Counted from the stretch's first letter, positions 20,186-32,446 are shown. The stretch: 64,000 bases of DNA from Zasmidium citrigriseum (GCA_002786025.1 NHNW01000017.1:1-64000), one strand, 5' to 3'. Numbers and translations: made by a program. The notes: generated by a model from the letters alone, not told the origin.

Positions 20186-22720
20186 ATGGCAAGCATGAAG
20201 ACGATTCTGTCTGGAGCGGGAGCTTTGCTTTCGCTGGCTTCTTGCTCAAATGCATTGACCTACACCAATGTGTCTGAAGTACCACTCTATGGATTGAGCC
20301 CTCCAGTCTATCCAACTCGTCAGTATTGATCCAATGGTCGAACTGCATAGAGCGAGACTGACCGTCCATAGCTCAAGGGAATGGCGGACCCGACTCAGCC
20401 TGGCAGGAGGCCTACTCCAAAGCCCGCACCCTCGTCGAGCAAATGTCACTTATTGAGAAGGTCAACATGACAAGAGGCCACACCGGAACATGCGTCGGGA
20501 ACACACCAGCAATAGAGCGCTTAGGAGTCAAGCCTTTGTGCTTCGCAGATGCTCCAGACGGCATCCGAGGACAAGAGTTCGTTTCTTCGTTCCCAGCTCA
20601 GCTTACCGTTGGAGCTACATTCGACCGAGATCTTATGTACCGCTATGGCAAAGCACTTGGCGAGGAATACCGTGGCAAGGGTATCAATGTTGCTCTTCTG
20701 CCAGTAGGAGGACCGCTTGGCCGTGTTGCCCGGGGAGGCAGGGTAAGACATTGAAGACGACAATCTGGATGGCTGAGGCACTCGCTAATGCTTTGCTTTG
20801 CATTCGTAGAACTGGGAAGGATTTGGTGCTGAGTATGTTCCATAAGGCTGCAGCCTCACGTTGAGAGGGAAGGAACGATCGCTGACCCCTTCCTCTTTAG
20901 TCCATTCCTCTCGTCCGTCGGTATGGGAGCAGTGACCACAGGTCTGCAAGATCAAGGCGTCATGGCACAGATGAAGCACTGGTTGCTGAACGAGTATGTG
21001 GAATCCAAGGTATTGGTCACTCCTTCCACTGACACATCGAAGGCAAGAATGGCGCCGCCTGCCTGGCTCAATGGGCGAGTCAATCTCCTCCAACGCCGAT
21101 GACCGAACCATCCACGAACTTTACGCATTCCCCTTCATGGACTCTCTCAAGGCTGGAGCTGTCTCCGCCATGTGCAGCTACCAAAGAGTCAACAACAGCT
21201 ACGGATGCCAGAACAGCAAGCTTCTCAACGGCATTTTGAAGACAGAGCTCGGGTTCCAAGGATTTGTGACAAGTGATTGGGACGCTCAACACGCCGGTGT
21301 TGCCTCTGCCAACGCTGGTCTTGATCTTGTGATGCCTGACGGCGGATACTGGGGAGATAATCTGACTGAGGCTGTCAAGAACGGTTCAGTCGCCGAGAGC
21401 CGTCTGGATGATATGGTGACCAGAATTCTTGCTGCTTGGTATCAAATTGGCCAAAATGAGGGATACCCTGATGTCGCTGTACACAGCTATGATGTGCAGG
21501 CACCCATCGTTGACGTTCGAGGTGATCACGGGTCTCTCATCCGCGAGATCGGTGCTGCTGGTGCAGTCCTTGTCAAGAACGTCGACAACGCTCTGCCGCT
21601 CAACAAGCCACGATTTCTGAACATCTACGGATACGATGCAAAGACACCAGACGCCCCTTGGACGAACCCATCCCGCTTTGGTGGTGGATACGAAGTCAAC
21701 TTTGGCTGGAACACGCTCAATGGTACACTTATCACCGGCGGTGGCAGTGGCTCAAACACACCCTCGTACCTTATCAGCCCATTCGACGCCATTCAGAGAC
21801 GGGTGATGGAAGACGGCGGCATGGTGCGGTGGGACTTCGCGAGCGTCAACCCACCAACGATCAACGCAAACACCGACGCTTGCCTGGTCTTCATCAATGC
21901 CTATGCCTCGGAATCATTCGACCGAACATCGCTCACAGACGAGTTCTCTGATCAATTGGTTAAGAATGTTGCGACCAACTGCTCAAACACCATCGTTGTG
22001 ATTCACTCTGCTGGTATTCGTGTTGTGGATGAGTGGATCGAGCACCCCAATGTTACTGCCGTTATCTTCGCTCTACTCCCCGGACAGGAGACTGGCAACT
22101 CAATTGTCGATGTCTTGTACGGAGACGTTTCACCATCTGGTCGCCTGCCATTCACCGTTGCAAAGCAAGAGAAGGACTACGGCAATCTCTTGAACACCAC
22201 TCTCGGATCTGGTCCATTCCCACAGGACAACTTCACCGAGGGTCTTTACATTGATTATCGCCACTTCGACAATTACAACATCACCCCGAGATTCGAGTTC
22301 GGCTATGGTCTCAGCTACTCCAGCTTCTCTTACTCTGACCTTACCGTCACCAAGACTGGCGATACCGCAGCTGAGTACCCTGCGATGAACGGCACTATCC
22401 CACAGGGCGGGCCCTCAGAGCTTTGGGACGTCATCTTCAATGTCACAGTCACTGTCCAGAACACCGGAGATGTCTCGGCCGCTGAAGTCCCTCAGCTTTA
22501 CGTGGAGATTTCTACCGCGCCCAAGAACCAGCTTCGTGGATTTGAAAGACTCCAGCTTGAGGCTGGTGCGAGCAAGACGGCCACGTTCTCGCTGAAGAGG
22601 AGGGATCTCAGCGTGTGGGATGTTGTTGCTCAGAAGTGGAAGCTCCAGAAGGGAAGCTATCCTATCGTGGTTGGAGCCAGCAGCAGAGATGTGAAGTTGA
22701 CGGGCTCGTTAGAGATTTGA
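20186..22720 (+). CDS. GH3 beta-glucosidase, secreted
   Basis: Five exons: 20186-20318, 20372-20742, 20810-20832, 20901-20993 and 21043-22720. They give 765 residues, and the 23-nt third exon is required to keep the frame. The N-terminus is a signal peptide (M-K-T-I-L-S-G-A-G-A-L-L-S-L-A), with M1 or M4 as start. The GH3 order is clear: P-V-Y-P-T-P-Q-G-N-G, then E-K-V-N-M-T, then G-R-N-W-E-G-F-G-A-D-P, then K-H-W-L-L-N-E-Q. The nucleophile is Asp285 in T-S-D-W-D-A. A second lobe and a C-terminal fibronectin-III-like domain (about 675-765, F-E-R-L-x-L-x-A-G) follow. It hydrolyses beta-glucosides such as cellobiose or plant glycosides outside the cell. Many N-glycosylation sequons fit secretion. 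Confidence 0.93.
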
Positions 22721-22925
22721 ACGTTGTTATGTCATAGACATAGAGGAGAGAACACTTCTACCTGACCTTGTCGTACCTGCCTCATTCGGCGAGTGAGGTT
22801 TGCGGCCGCAGCGGCCCGCATCTCGCCCGCGTTGCCCGCGCAACCTCACATCAAAATGCTTCTCTCCTCGATCCCATCTCACAGAAACTGCAAGCAGCTA
22901 CGGCATCAAGAGCTGCGTTGGCAAC

Positions 22926-24350
22926 ATGTCGAGACGTAAGTACGACGGAGAACGACTCCATATAAAGCTGACAGAAATCTCACGTTCAGCCCTCCTCGAC
23001 TGGGCCACCGCTTCGACTTGGGTGTTGGCACCACCCAAGCTCGCCGCCATCGCCAACGCCATCACGGCGGAGCTGGCCACCCCGGTGGCAGACGACAACA
23101 TCGTGCTCTGTGGTGGCGCTGCGCTCTCCCTCCTCTCCTCCAAGCCAGAGGACGTGCTCCGCTTCGCACAAGAGAAGCTACACACCTGGCACTACAGCGC
23201 CGTGCCGACCCAATGGCGCCGACTCTACGAGGAAGCCTGCCTCCACATGGCCGCCAAGGACCTGTCCAGCGTCTTCCTGCCAGCTGCCACCGCCACCGCC
23301 ACAACGACCGACACTGCCTCGTACAACGAGGGATGCGAGCGCCGTTTCGCTGACGCTATAAAGCATCTTGACAGAGCGACTTTCATTGCCGGTGCCCCAG
23401 GCCGAAGGGCTCTGATTGAGAGCACATTCGACGAGCTGGAGACGTTCCTTGCGAACGCGGGCGAAGATCTGCCAACAATGCCCCTCAACGTCGAGAAGCC
23501 AGGCCCTCTGTACACCGATCATCCCATCTGGCGATGCGCGAGGCGTCTGAGCTTCCAGGAATTCGACGCTCATCTGTACAACAACGGCAGCCCGATCATC
23601 ATCCCACAAGTTGTCGACGACTGGCAAGCAAATAAACTCTGGTATGACGCCAGCTACCTCCTCCGACGTACTCTTGGTGGCCGCCGCATCGTTCCTGTCG
23701 AAATTGGCAATAGCTACACCGACAGCACATGGACACAAGAACTGATGCCATTCTTCAACTTCATCGACAAATTCATGGCCACAGACAAGCCCGAAGCCGT
23801 GGGCTACCTCGCTCAACATGACCTGCTGTCCCAGATTCCGAAGCTCAGAAACGACATCATGATGGTGGACTACACATGGGCGCAGCCTCCACCACCACAA
23901 GGCGCCGCCGCCGAGACTTTCGGTTTGGCAAACACACCACAATTGCGGCAACCTCAACTAAACGCATGGCTGGGCCCAAAGGGCACCAAGACTCCACTTC
24001 ACACCGACGCATATCACAACATCCTTTGCCAGGTCGTAGGCCACAAGTACGTGCGTCTCTATCCACCGGAAGAGAAGGCCAAGCTGTACCCAATGGCCGT
24101 TGACGAGAACGGCATCGAAATGGGCAATACCTCCTCTGTCGACGTCAAGTACATCACATCCAAAGGTACCGAAAGCAAGATGGACGACGAGACAGCACAA
24201 CAGTTGGATGAGAAGTTCCCACTCTTCCAAGAGGCAAACTATCAGGAGGCGTACCTTGGCGCTGGAGATTGCCTCTACATTCCACTTGGATGGTGGCACT
24301 ACGTCGAGAGCAAGTCGAACAGCTTCTCAGTTTCGATCTGGTGGAATTGA
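22926..24350 (+). CDS. JmjC-domain 2-oxoglutarate oxygenase (JMJD5/KDM8-like)
   Basis: A tiny first exon (22926-22935, M-S-R-C/P junction) and exon 22990-24350 give 456 residues. The C-terminal half is a cupin/JmjC domain: N-A-W-L-G-P-K-G-T, iron ligands His341-x-Asp343 (P-L-H-T-D) and His440 (G-W-W-H-Y). This arrangement is close to the KDM8/JMJD5 and HSPBAP1 group, which acts as protein hydroxylases or demethylases. The N-terminal 200 residues are helical and Ala-rich. The 54-bp intron has a strong GTAAGT donor but is a multiple of three and has no stop, so a retained form would add 18 residues. It is expected in the cytosol or nucleus. Confidence 0.85.
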   Translation: MSRRKYDGERLHIKLTEISRSALLDWATASTWVLAPPKLAAIANAITAELATPVADDNIVLCGGAALSLLSSKPEDVLRFAQEKLHTWHYSAVPTQWRRLYEEACLHMAAKDLSSVFLPAATATATTTDTASYNEGCERRFADAIKHLDRATFIAGAPGRRALIESTFDELETFLANAGEDLPTMPLNVEKPGPLYTDHPIWRCARRLSFQEFDAHLYNNGSPIIIPQVVDDWQANKLWYDASYLLRRTLGGRRIVPVEIGNSYTDSTWTQELMPFFNFIDKFMATDKPEAVGYLAQHDLLSQIPKLRNDIMMVDYTWAQPPPPQGAAAETFGLANTPQLRQPQLNAWLGPKGTKTPLHTDAYHNILCQVVGHKYVRLYPPEEKAKLYPMAVDENGIEMGNTSSVDVKYITSKGTESKMDDETAQQLDEKFPLFQEANYQEAYLGAGDCLYIPLGWWHYVESKSNSFSVSIWWN

Positions 24351-24899
24351 ATCGAGCATTGAGGTTTCGAGATACCACAGGACACTGGTGTTGGAACGAC
24401 CGACGTGAGAGGGACGATAACCGATTTCACAGCATGGGAAGGATCAGCGACTGGAGTTGCGATGATTGATTGATTGAAGTCGACTGTTCCTTACCCAGAA
24501 CAGGAGAAAAACGAAGCATCGGCGTTGGAAGGATTGACTACAGAATGATACCCTCTGCTCGAAGCGGTGGAAGCATGATTGACTGCTTTGGCGTTAATTG
24601 ATTGAAGAAAGATACCCTGTACTACTAGGACGGATCGATGGATGCTTGCTTTGACTGACACGAAAGGCAGCGCGTTGGGATCATGGGTACAATGGCTGCA
24701 GCGACATGAGGAAAGCTACCCTCAAATTAACTCAACTTGAACGATGTCTCTATCTCGTTCAATCGCCGTTAACGCTGTTCCTCTCTCATTCATCCCTGAG
24801 TCGCTAATCGCCTGCGTGAAAAGAGTTCGAAATTCATCTCATGGTTAAATTCATTCCCCTATCTCTACATAAACATCATACAAAACATCCAAACATATC
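24351..24899. other. 3' region between convergent genes, nothing recognised
   Basis: This sequence separates the stop codons of the JmjC and MFS genes. It is rich in A/T and in GATTGATTG-like words, with no gene seen. Confidence 0.5.
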
Positions 24900-26552
24900 C
24901 TAATACTGCCTCGCCCTCTTCGACTTCGCCCTCAACATCGGCCCAAACCGATACATAACAAAAGCAATCATACTCAACCCCGTCGCCACGCAGCTCAACA
25001 ACAAGCCAGCCCACTGACTGCCCATCCCATGGAACATCTGACTCGCAAAAAGCGGACTCACAGCACCGAGAGTATTCCTCATCAACCCCTGTCCCGCAAT
25101 CGCCGAAGACGAGCTATCGCCATAGCAATCCGCCGTGTAGGAGTATGTGCCCTCGAAGACGAAGTAGATTCCGAACGCGATGGGCGCGAGAGAGATGGTC
25201 GGTGCGATCCAGGGGAGGTAGCCGTATTGCGTGAAGGAGTACAGGAAGAGACCGATGGGGAGCCAGATTGCGCCGAACATGGCGCCGTAGAGGCGGTCCT
25301 CGGGTGTTACGCGACGGTCTGGGTCGTCGACGAGTTTGTTGTATTTGCGCATTTGGAGGTGGTGGGCCATCCATCCCAACGTCGTGCCGAGGGCGAGAGA
25401 GATGTATGGCAGGCCAGAGACGCCTTCGTTCCAGCCGCGTTTCTCGGAGAATGTGATCGGGATGACGGACAGGAAGAGGAAGACGACGAACCAGGTGAAG
25501 CCGATCCAGAGACCAAAGGCGAAGACGACGGGTTCGGAGACGAGCATGCGGACGGCTTTGACTGAGGAGGCCTTGAGCATGACTTTGAGCGTTGGTGTTT
25601 CGATATCCTCGGGGGCGACATATCGTGTGTCGCCAGTGGCTTTGACGAGCTGCTTTGCGCGTTTATGGAGGGTGACGCCACCACGAGTCTCGGGGAAGAA
25701 GAGGAAGATGCAGATCAGGAGTGGGATGTTCGACAGCCCCTGAATGCCTTCGATCCAGCGCCAGCCAATGGCTTGGTCGATGAAGCCCGCGTATATCGGT
25801 GCCGCTACTGTGCCAAGAATAGCGATATACGAGAACATCGCCATAGGACCTCCTCTGTCTCTAGGTTCGTATAGATCGTCGAACGTCCCGCCGACTAAGA
25901 TGGTTCCAACGCAGCCAAAGAGACCAAGGAACGCTCGCATGACCAGGATCGTTGCGATGTTCTTGCCCAAGGCCAGACCGATGAAGCAGAGCGAGAAGCA
26001 GAAATACGCACCCGCGTAGATGACTTTTCGGCCGACGAGCTCGCAAAAGGGTGCCAGAACCAGTGGTGCCAAGGCACAGACGAAGTTGAAGAAGAATAGG
26101 CCAAGCTGTCCGATCTCGGTCGAAACTCCGAAGTCCGCACACATGCTGTTAATACCAGAAGAGTATGCCGTTGTAGCCAATCCGATGAACAGGGTCATGA
26201 GATTCAGCATCGTCGTAACACCTCGCTTGTACCAGGGATTCCAGTCGAAGGGATTCTCGCAGTCGCCCTTGGCGAAGTGTAGCATCAGGTACTCCTTTCC
26301 ATCTTGATGCACGAGTTCGGTCAATGTGAGAGGCATCTCACAGTTGACTTCCACAAGTGGTCCATAGTCGTCGTGCAGTCCAGCCTCCTTGTTCGCTTCG
26401 AGAAACGATCCTCCTGCAATTCTTCCAAACCGCGAATCGACCTTCTCTTCCCTCTGAATGGACTGGGCGTCCGGGGTGGTGGAATAAGGTGTATCCATGT
26501 CCTTCTCGTCCCCCTTGCTCCAAGCACTGCCGGCTCTGGACGGTCCAGCCAT
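24900..26552 (-). CDS. MFS transporter, DHA1-like 12-TM (polyamine/drug type)
   Basis: Single exon, 550 residues. A polar N-terminus of about 105 residues includes N-P-F-D-W-N-P-W-Y-K-R, the cytosolic entry typical of fungal Tpo/Flu1-like DHA1 carriers. Twelve hydrophobic segments follow. The loop after TM2 has E-L-V-G-R-K, the motif A position between TM2 and TM3. The loop after TM4 has Y-E-P-R-D-R-G-G-P, and after TM6 comes P-E-T-R-G, all standard for this family. The central loop and C-terminal tail are basic. It is probably a plasma-membrane proton antiporter for a small organic compound; the substrate is not predictable. It converges with the JmjC gene. Confidence 0.9.
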   Translation of the reverse strand: MAGPSRAGSAWSKGDEKDMDTPYSTTPDAQSIQREEKVDSRFGRIAGGSFLEANKEAGLHDDYGPLVEVNCEMPLTLTELVHQDGKEYLMLHFAKGDCENPFDWNPWYKRGVTTMLNLMTLFIGLATTAYSSGINSMCADFGVSTEIGQLGLFFFNFVCALAPLVLAPFCELVGRKVIYAGAYFCFSLCFIGLALGKNIATILVMRAFLGLFGCVGTILVGGTFDDLYEPRDRGGPMAMFSYIAILGTVAAPIYAGFIDQAIGWRWIEGIQGLSNIPLLICIFLFFPETRGGVTLHKRAKQLVKATGDTRYVAPEDIETPTLKVMLKASSVKAVRMLVSEPVVFAFGLWIGFTWFVVFLFLSVIPITFSEKRGWNEGVSGLPYISLALGTTLGWMAHHLQMRKYNKLVDDPDRRVTPEDRLYGAMFGAIWLPIGLFLYSFTQYGYLPWIAPTISLAPIAFGIYFVFEGTYSYTADCYGDSSSSAIAGQGLMRNTLGAVSPLFASQMFHGMGSQWAGLLLSCVATGLSMIAFVMYRFGPMLRAKSKRARQY

Positions 26553-29500
26553 CTGAATCGATTCGGAGGATATAATAAGTGATAAGAGGGAGGAAGAGAG
26601 AGAATATGAAAGTTTAAGAAAGAGATACCAGACCCTTCTTTTTGAGTCCCTGGAAGGATGGGTCCACGCTTACCGAGACTTACCTGCCATGCCGCCATGC
26701 TGTCACGCTTTGCCAGCGGCGTTGGTTGTTTTCTTGGATGATCTCATGTGGTGGACCGGAAGTGAGAGGGAAACGGTGAGGTCCACCATAGCACCGTGAT
26801 CCCACCGAAAGCATGCGATGCGAGATATCGCCACTCTTCGGATGTCGTGAGGGATTGTGTCCCGACGCCAGCTGTGTACTGCTCGAGGGCGAACAGTTTT
26901 CAAGCCTATCTGACATTTGCCATCGAAGGCATACGTCACCAGCTCGAAGGCGTGAAGTTTTGAGCTATCCCATGCGATGGTTGATGGTTCTTCGTCGGCT
27001 CTTCAAGGGCGTTTTGCAAATCTTGAGCTCCACTTTCGGGCCGCTCCGCTGCCTGCCGAAGAGTCTAATGACGCCGCATGCCTCAAATTAGGCTGAGACT
27101 TTGGCGGCGTCGAGAAGAAAGCTGTGTTTCCGAACCTGGGATTGATTTGTGATGCGGGTTGGCGGCCCATGGTCGGCGGAGAGGCTGTGGACTGGGTGCG
27201 ATTGGAAGGGCGGATGGGCGACCTCTTGCCCGACGCTGGTGCACCCACTCGTCTTGGGTCCACGAACGGTCTCATCCACCACGTGCTGTAAACGCTTTTT
27301 CTCCGGCCATTACGAGAGCCTCAGATTCTTCAATCACTCTTGCGAAGACGTGCTTTGCGTTCCGTTGTCATCCGCGCATCTAGATTGACGTTCAAATCGA
27401 GTATCCCATCTTGGCCATTGCATGCGTTTCAGACCATGCCGAAGGCGGATTTGTTGCCCTGCCATTCGGGCGCGAGTCGTTTCTGAGAGAGTTCAGCTGA
27501 TGGCGCTAGCTCAAGATCCACCTGAAGATCGTTGTGCAGATAATTGTGGATTGGCGAGGACCACCTCCAGTTCCATGTTGGCCCTTGTTCGGCCAAGTCT
27601 GAACAGCCACGTCCTCGTTCATCGACCTCTGGTTGTTCATAAGATCCTCACCAGACGAAGCGAGCAAAGATACCATTGGATTAGCCGCCCTTGGCTCTGT
27701 ATCGTTGTCTTGGGACGAGAATCGCATTGAAGGACTCCTGGGCGACTTGGTTCACCGCATGGATGCTCGATCCGTGGAGCCAACGCAGGCGATGCCAAGG
27801 GTCGCATCGGTGACCTTGCAGCGTAATTCGAGACGAGACCGAACAGCGAACGGATACCCGGCACCGTGGATGGTGGAAGAGTGCCAGAATCTGCAATTTG
27901 ACCGCGACGCAGGCCGAGCGGCCATGTGCATCCGCCCAGCTGTCCTCTTCGCCGTGTTATGGTGCCGAATGTTGAACGATACTTGCATGACGCTATTGAC
28001 GCCAATGCGCGAAATGCCGGAGTGCCCTTGGGGTCTTGAAATTGCTTCCGGTACCTCCACGTTGCCGGTCCCCATGGTACAGCGCCGGAGTGCCGCCTTG
28101 TCCCGACGAAGGATGTTGTAGTTGGGCCGCCTGGGCAACAAGGAGCTCCAGTGCTGTCGAATCGTGCCATGACTCCCTATATGGAGATTGGAAAACCAGC
28201 TCCAGGGACAGTAGTCTTCGAGTCCCCTTTGGCGAGGTCGTCGTGTGGCTGATGGTCGTGCTTCCTCAACGGTCGCGGTCCTCAAAGGGCGTCGTCAGGG
28301 CTGGAAGTGGTGGAATTGGGAGATTGTTGTGAAGATATCGAGATCCGACGGCAGCAACCAATCTAGTACAGCATGATGGTCGGCCGCCACAATCAAGGTC
28401 CAAAGACGTCGCAGCGAGCAGGACGCATGTCGTCGGTCGGCCGGCTCTTGATGATCAGTAAGTCCAGTATGGCCGTCACTGATATTTGAGGTAGGTCATA
28501 ATGTGTCGTCACCAAAATGGGCCTTGCCCCAGGGAAGTACTTCCGCGGGCAGTGTCCTCGGAGCCATCTCGACCGCCGCGGTCAGCTGATTGTACTGTAA
28601 AAGAGGCATCCAAAAGAACATTTCCTGGCCTGAACCAGAGGATTGAGAACGTCTTCATGATGAACAACGAACACACGCGAAGTCAGGGACTGGCGTTCCT
28701 GTGTTCATGTCCTCGGTTAGCACTCTCCCGAGCATCATCGGACGGCAAAGTCGGTGCCAAGAGCCGCGAGACGAGGAAGTCCGGCCCACTCACGAACAGC
28801 ACCATTTCCCGCAATTTCTTGAGAGGCGAGCCGTGATGGAAGGGCAGAGGTTCCATGGAAGGACCCAGTGGTCAGTCGAAATGGCGAGGAAGGAAACCGA
28901 CCGTTGGAGAGAATCTCGCAAGGTCGGCGACCGTCTGTGTGGTCTGCACTTCGAGCTGGTTTCAATCCATGTAGCGCCCGGCGCTGGCTTCTCTCTGTCT
29001 GCATCAAGAAACTCGCTCGATGGCTGATTCTCAGGTCTGACCGATGGACCAGAGGAAGCTTCCTTGCAGGTGATTTCGCATGGCGGGGCGCGTTCGTGTG
29101 TCGTGGCGGCGCAGGAAGTTTCCAAGATTAAGGGTGGCTTCTTTCGACTCGCATCACCTTTGCAGTGGTCTTCTTTCGGTGTAGGAGACAAAGGAGAAGA
29201 GTTCAGGAAAGACAGATGGAATGTGTGCGAAATGAAGAGGAGACTGGAAGTTTGGAGACTGGGGAAGGGATGTGGAGAGCAGGAAGGTTCTTGCCGACGA
29301 GCCTCGTCTCGGGGCGGCGGCAACATCATCTGCCGCCTCAAAGTCGACCTCCTTCATCTTCCTGGCCCACACAACATCGTCACAGTGATGAACGGTTCAG
29401 GACATGAAGTCGGCAGTTACAGACCGTCCCCAGTCTGACCATAGCTGACCATGCCCTCGGGATCCCAGTGAGAGGCTATTTTCTGCACGTCTCAGCTGGA

Positions 29501-30439
29501 CACGTTACGCCGCGGACACGCATGCATACAGACCAACCATCATCCAGCGCTACCTTCTCTCAATTCGACAAGAACAACTGTACCCACGCAGCGAACGGAC
29601 GCATTCATTGCTGCGAAGAAAAGACTCCGAGGCAAGAAGACGTCCAAATAGACTTCTCCCCACACTTTAACTGCAGCTGCCGCCACACCATCTTCACTAC
29701 TTCCTATTTCGGCACAGGCTCGCGTCTTGCAGCGGAGATCTGAAAGCTAATAGTCCTCTAGACGCCACGTAGAAACACTTTTCCACGCGAGAACAATGAT
29801 ATTCCCGTCGTAGCCACGCGACCATTGACAGGGCCATGAAAAACTCGGACTCTTCTTACGCTGGTCCGCCGTCCAACGGATTGTACTCAACGGTCTACGT
29901 TCACCGTACTCTAAACGGCATCCGCGGTGATCAAGCTTGTTTTCGAACCTTTCTGCTCCTTCAGACCGCCCTGGGCGCCAGCCACCTGCAGATAATCGCC
30001 TCTCCAAGGTCACCAGCATCCCAATCATGTGCCGGACAGCAACTGCTTACCGTCTTCCACACGGCTGGAGCCGAAGACTTCTTCAAGAGCCCAATTCCAC
30101 CTCGGCGGAACCCCCAATCATCATACAGCCTAAGAGCTATCCAAAGCCACGGAAGGTTTGACAAGTACTTGGTCTGGACCTCTGAGCTCGAAATTGTCTT
30201 GTGCTCCATCTCAAAGGAGTATACCAGCATTTCTGCCGTCCCGTGGCTTGCTATGACCAGCGCCTCTTTGCGGGAAAGACGAGTATGACCAAAGTGCCGA
30301 GGATTCAGAAAGTTGACCTGGTGATGCGTACTCCAGAAAGTCATTACTTTAAGACTGCGAGGAAGAACGCAGCTTTGAAGGTAGGTGGTCTTCTTACTCT
30401 TTTCTTATCACCCAGTCTCCCCATCCTCCGTCTGACAAG
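26553..30439. other. 3.9-kb stretch with no convincing gene
   Basis: Several open frames of 90-180 codons occur on both strands (for example 27633-28121 + and 27637-28170 -). They overlap one another, lack recognisable motifs and have no splice partners I could build. CA/TG content is normal, so this is not a RIP block. It may hold a decayed gene, a non-coding RNA or long promoters for the MFS gene and the FAD oxidase. Confidence 0.5.
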
Positions 30440-32393
30440 ATGGTGACCTCTCTGTTTGATATATCAAAGCTCAGCATACTTACGGGCTTTGTCCTGTCTG
30501 TGACCGGCACGCCACTCGACCCTCGAGCAGGAGCCCCCATCCTCTCCATCACCCAAGCCCAATGGGCATCGTTGAACAAGAGCGTCGGAGGTCGACTAGC
30601 AGTTGGCTACCCCTTCGCCAAACCGTGCTTTAGCTACTGGAATGGCAACGCGGTCACTCCAGATGCCGCAGCCTGTACCGCCGTCCAAATGGGCTACACC
30701 GACGAACAGAGCATCGCCAACAACTTCGGTGGCTACATCAACGTATGCAAATGCCCCTATTCCTACCATCCACATCTCAACTAACACAATTCAAAAGGTC
30801 AACTGGGGCACCTGCCAATCCCAAGCCCAACGCTGCGCACTGGACTTCAACGCCCCCCAAAACCCATTGTACTACGCCCCACCCGCCAACTGCTACCAAG
30901 GTTCCGTCCCCAGCTACTACATCAACGTCCAAAAGGTCTCGGACATCCAAGCTGCCCTTAAATTCTCCAACAGCACCGGCGTCCCACTTGTCATCAAGAA
31001 CTCCGGCCACGACTTCAAAGGTCGATCCGCCGCCCCCAACACCCTTGCTTTGTGGATGCACAATGTCCAGCCAGATATTAAGTTGAAGAAGAACTTTGTC
31101 CCTGACGGCTGTGCGAGTTCTCCTGGCGATGCGGTGGTTTTCGGAGCTGGACAGGGGTTTGCAGGGGTTTATGAGTTTGCTGAGGCTAACAATATCACCG
31201 TCTTGGGAGGCAGTAGTAGGACTGTTGGACCTGCTGGTGGTTGGATCTCTGGCGGTGGCCATGGTGCTCTGTCGAATACTCTGGGCTTGGGAGTCGACAA
31301 TGTGATGCAGATCCGGACTGTTCTCCCGAATGGGACGTACGTCACCGCGAACCGATGCCAGAATCAGGAGTTGTTCTTTGCGTTGAGGGGTGGTGGCGGC
31401 AGTACTTTTGGTGTGAATTTCGAGATGGCAACAAGAGCGCATCCCCAGGTAAGACATACCTATCCCTTCCTCCCTCAAGGTCTCACGCTAATCATGATCT
31501 AGATGACCATCCAAGTCGCCTACATCCGCTTCGCCGCCACCAACACCTCTTCCATACAACAGTTCATCAACATCCTAACCCAAAACGGCGACCGCTGGGC
31601 CACAGACGGCTGGGGCGGCTACATCACTCCAGGAGCCCTCAGCAACCAAGTCTCCGGCCTAATCCTCTTCACCCCCTCCCTCTCCTACGACGAAGCAGTC
31701 ACCTCCATGAAACCCCTCACTAGCTATGTCGCCTCCTTGGGCAACGCAGTTCTCGACAACAGCATCTCCACCTCCGACTCCTTCTACCAAGCCTACACAA
31801 AGTACATCTCGCCGAACCAAGAAAAAGTGGGCCTGGGCGTAGCCGTCGGCTCAAGACTAATCCCTCGCTCAATACTCCAGTCCTCCTCCGGCCAGAAGAA
31901 ACTCGCCGACGCCATGATGCGCGCGACGCAAATGGTCATCCCCTCCAACAAAGGCACCGACATGCTCAACGACCCAACAGCCCTAACCTACGGCCCCCCC
32001 TTCCAAATCCTCGTCACGGCCCCCTCGTCGTTCACCCCAGACTCCAACTCCCTCTCCGCCGTAACACCAACCTGGTACAACACAGCCTGGCACATCGCCC
32101 TCGGAGCGGGAATCGCCAACGACGCCAGCGCAGACGAAATCAATTCCGCGTTCCAGACTGCACACGACGCAGCTCAAGTGCTGAGGGATGTCACGCCGGG
32201 GAGTGGGGCTTATATCAATGAGGCGGATACTTTTGAGCCGGACCCCGTGGGTGCGTATTGGGGACAGGAGAACTATGCGAGACTGCAGGCTGTGAAGAAG
32301 GAGGTAGATCCGGGGAATCTGTTGACGACGTGGGGGGCGATTGGATGGGATCAGGGGGATGCTCGATACAAGTGCTACCCTAGTGTGTCGTAG
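30440..32393 (+). CDS. Secreted FAD-linked oxidase, berberine-bridge-like
   Basis: Exons 30440-30742, 30798-31448 and 31503-32393 give 614 residues. A hydrophobic N-terminal signal (L-S-I-L-T-G-F-V-L-S-V-T-G) implies secretion. The PCMH FAD-binding domain spans about 130-320. His172 in N-S-G-H-D-F-K-G is the expected covalent FAD attachment site. The G-P-A-G-G-W-I-S-G-G-G-H-G loop follows, but the cysteine that makes the second flavin bond in bicovalent enzymes is replaced by Ser in G-S-S-R-T-V-G. The C-terminus carries the BBE motif Y-x-G-Q-E-N-Y-A-R-L, followed by the V-D-P-G-N-L-x-T-x-W-x-x-I-G-W ending. Such enzymes oxidise sugars, alcohols or alkaloid-like compounds. It converges with the STB6-like gene, 53 bp apart. 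Confidence 0.9.
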
Positions 32394-32446
32394 ACTGTCG
32401 ATGTGATTACGAAGTTCATGAAATGGGGTATATAGAAAAAAAAACC

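Noticed and set aside
23178..23957. 259-codon minus-strand frame under the JmjC gene
   Set aside because: It is a shadow caused by GC-rich third positions of the JmjC coding strand. No motif or splice partner was seen.
25029..25565. 178-codon plus-strand charged frame
   Set aside because: Shadow of the MFS transporter exon on the other strand.
27633..28170. Overlapping 162- and 177-codon frames on both strands
   Set aside because: No recognisable motif, no convincing start context, and each is the other's antisense. They are reported only as part of the gene-poor stretch.
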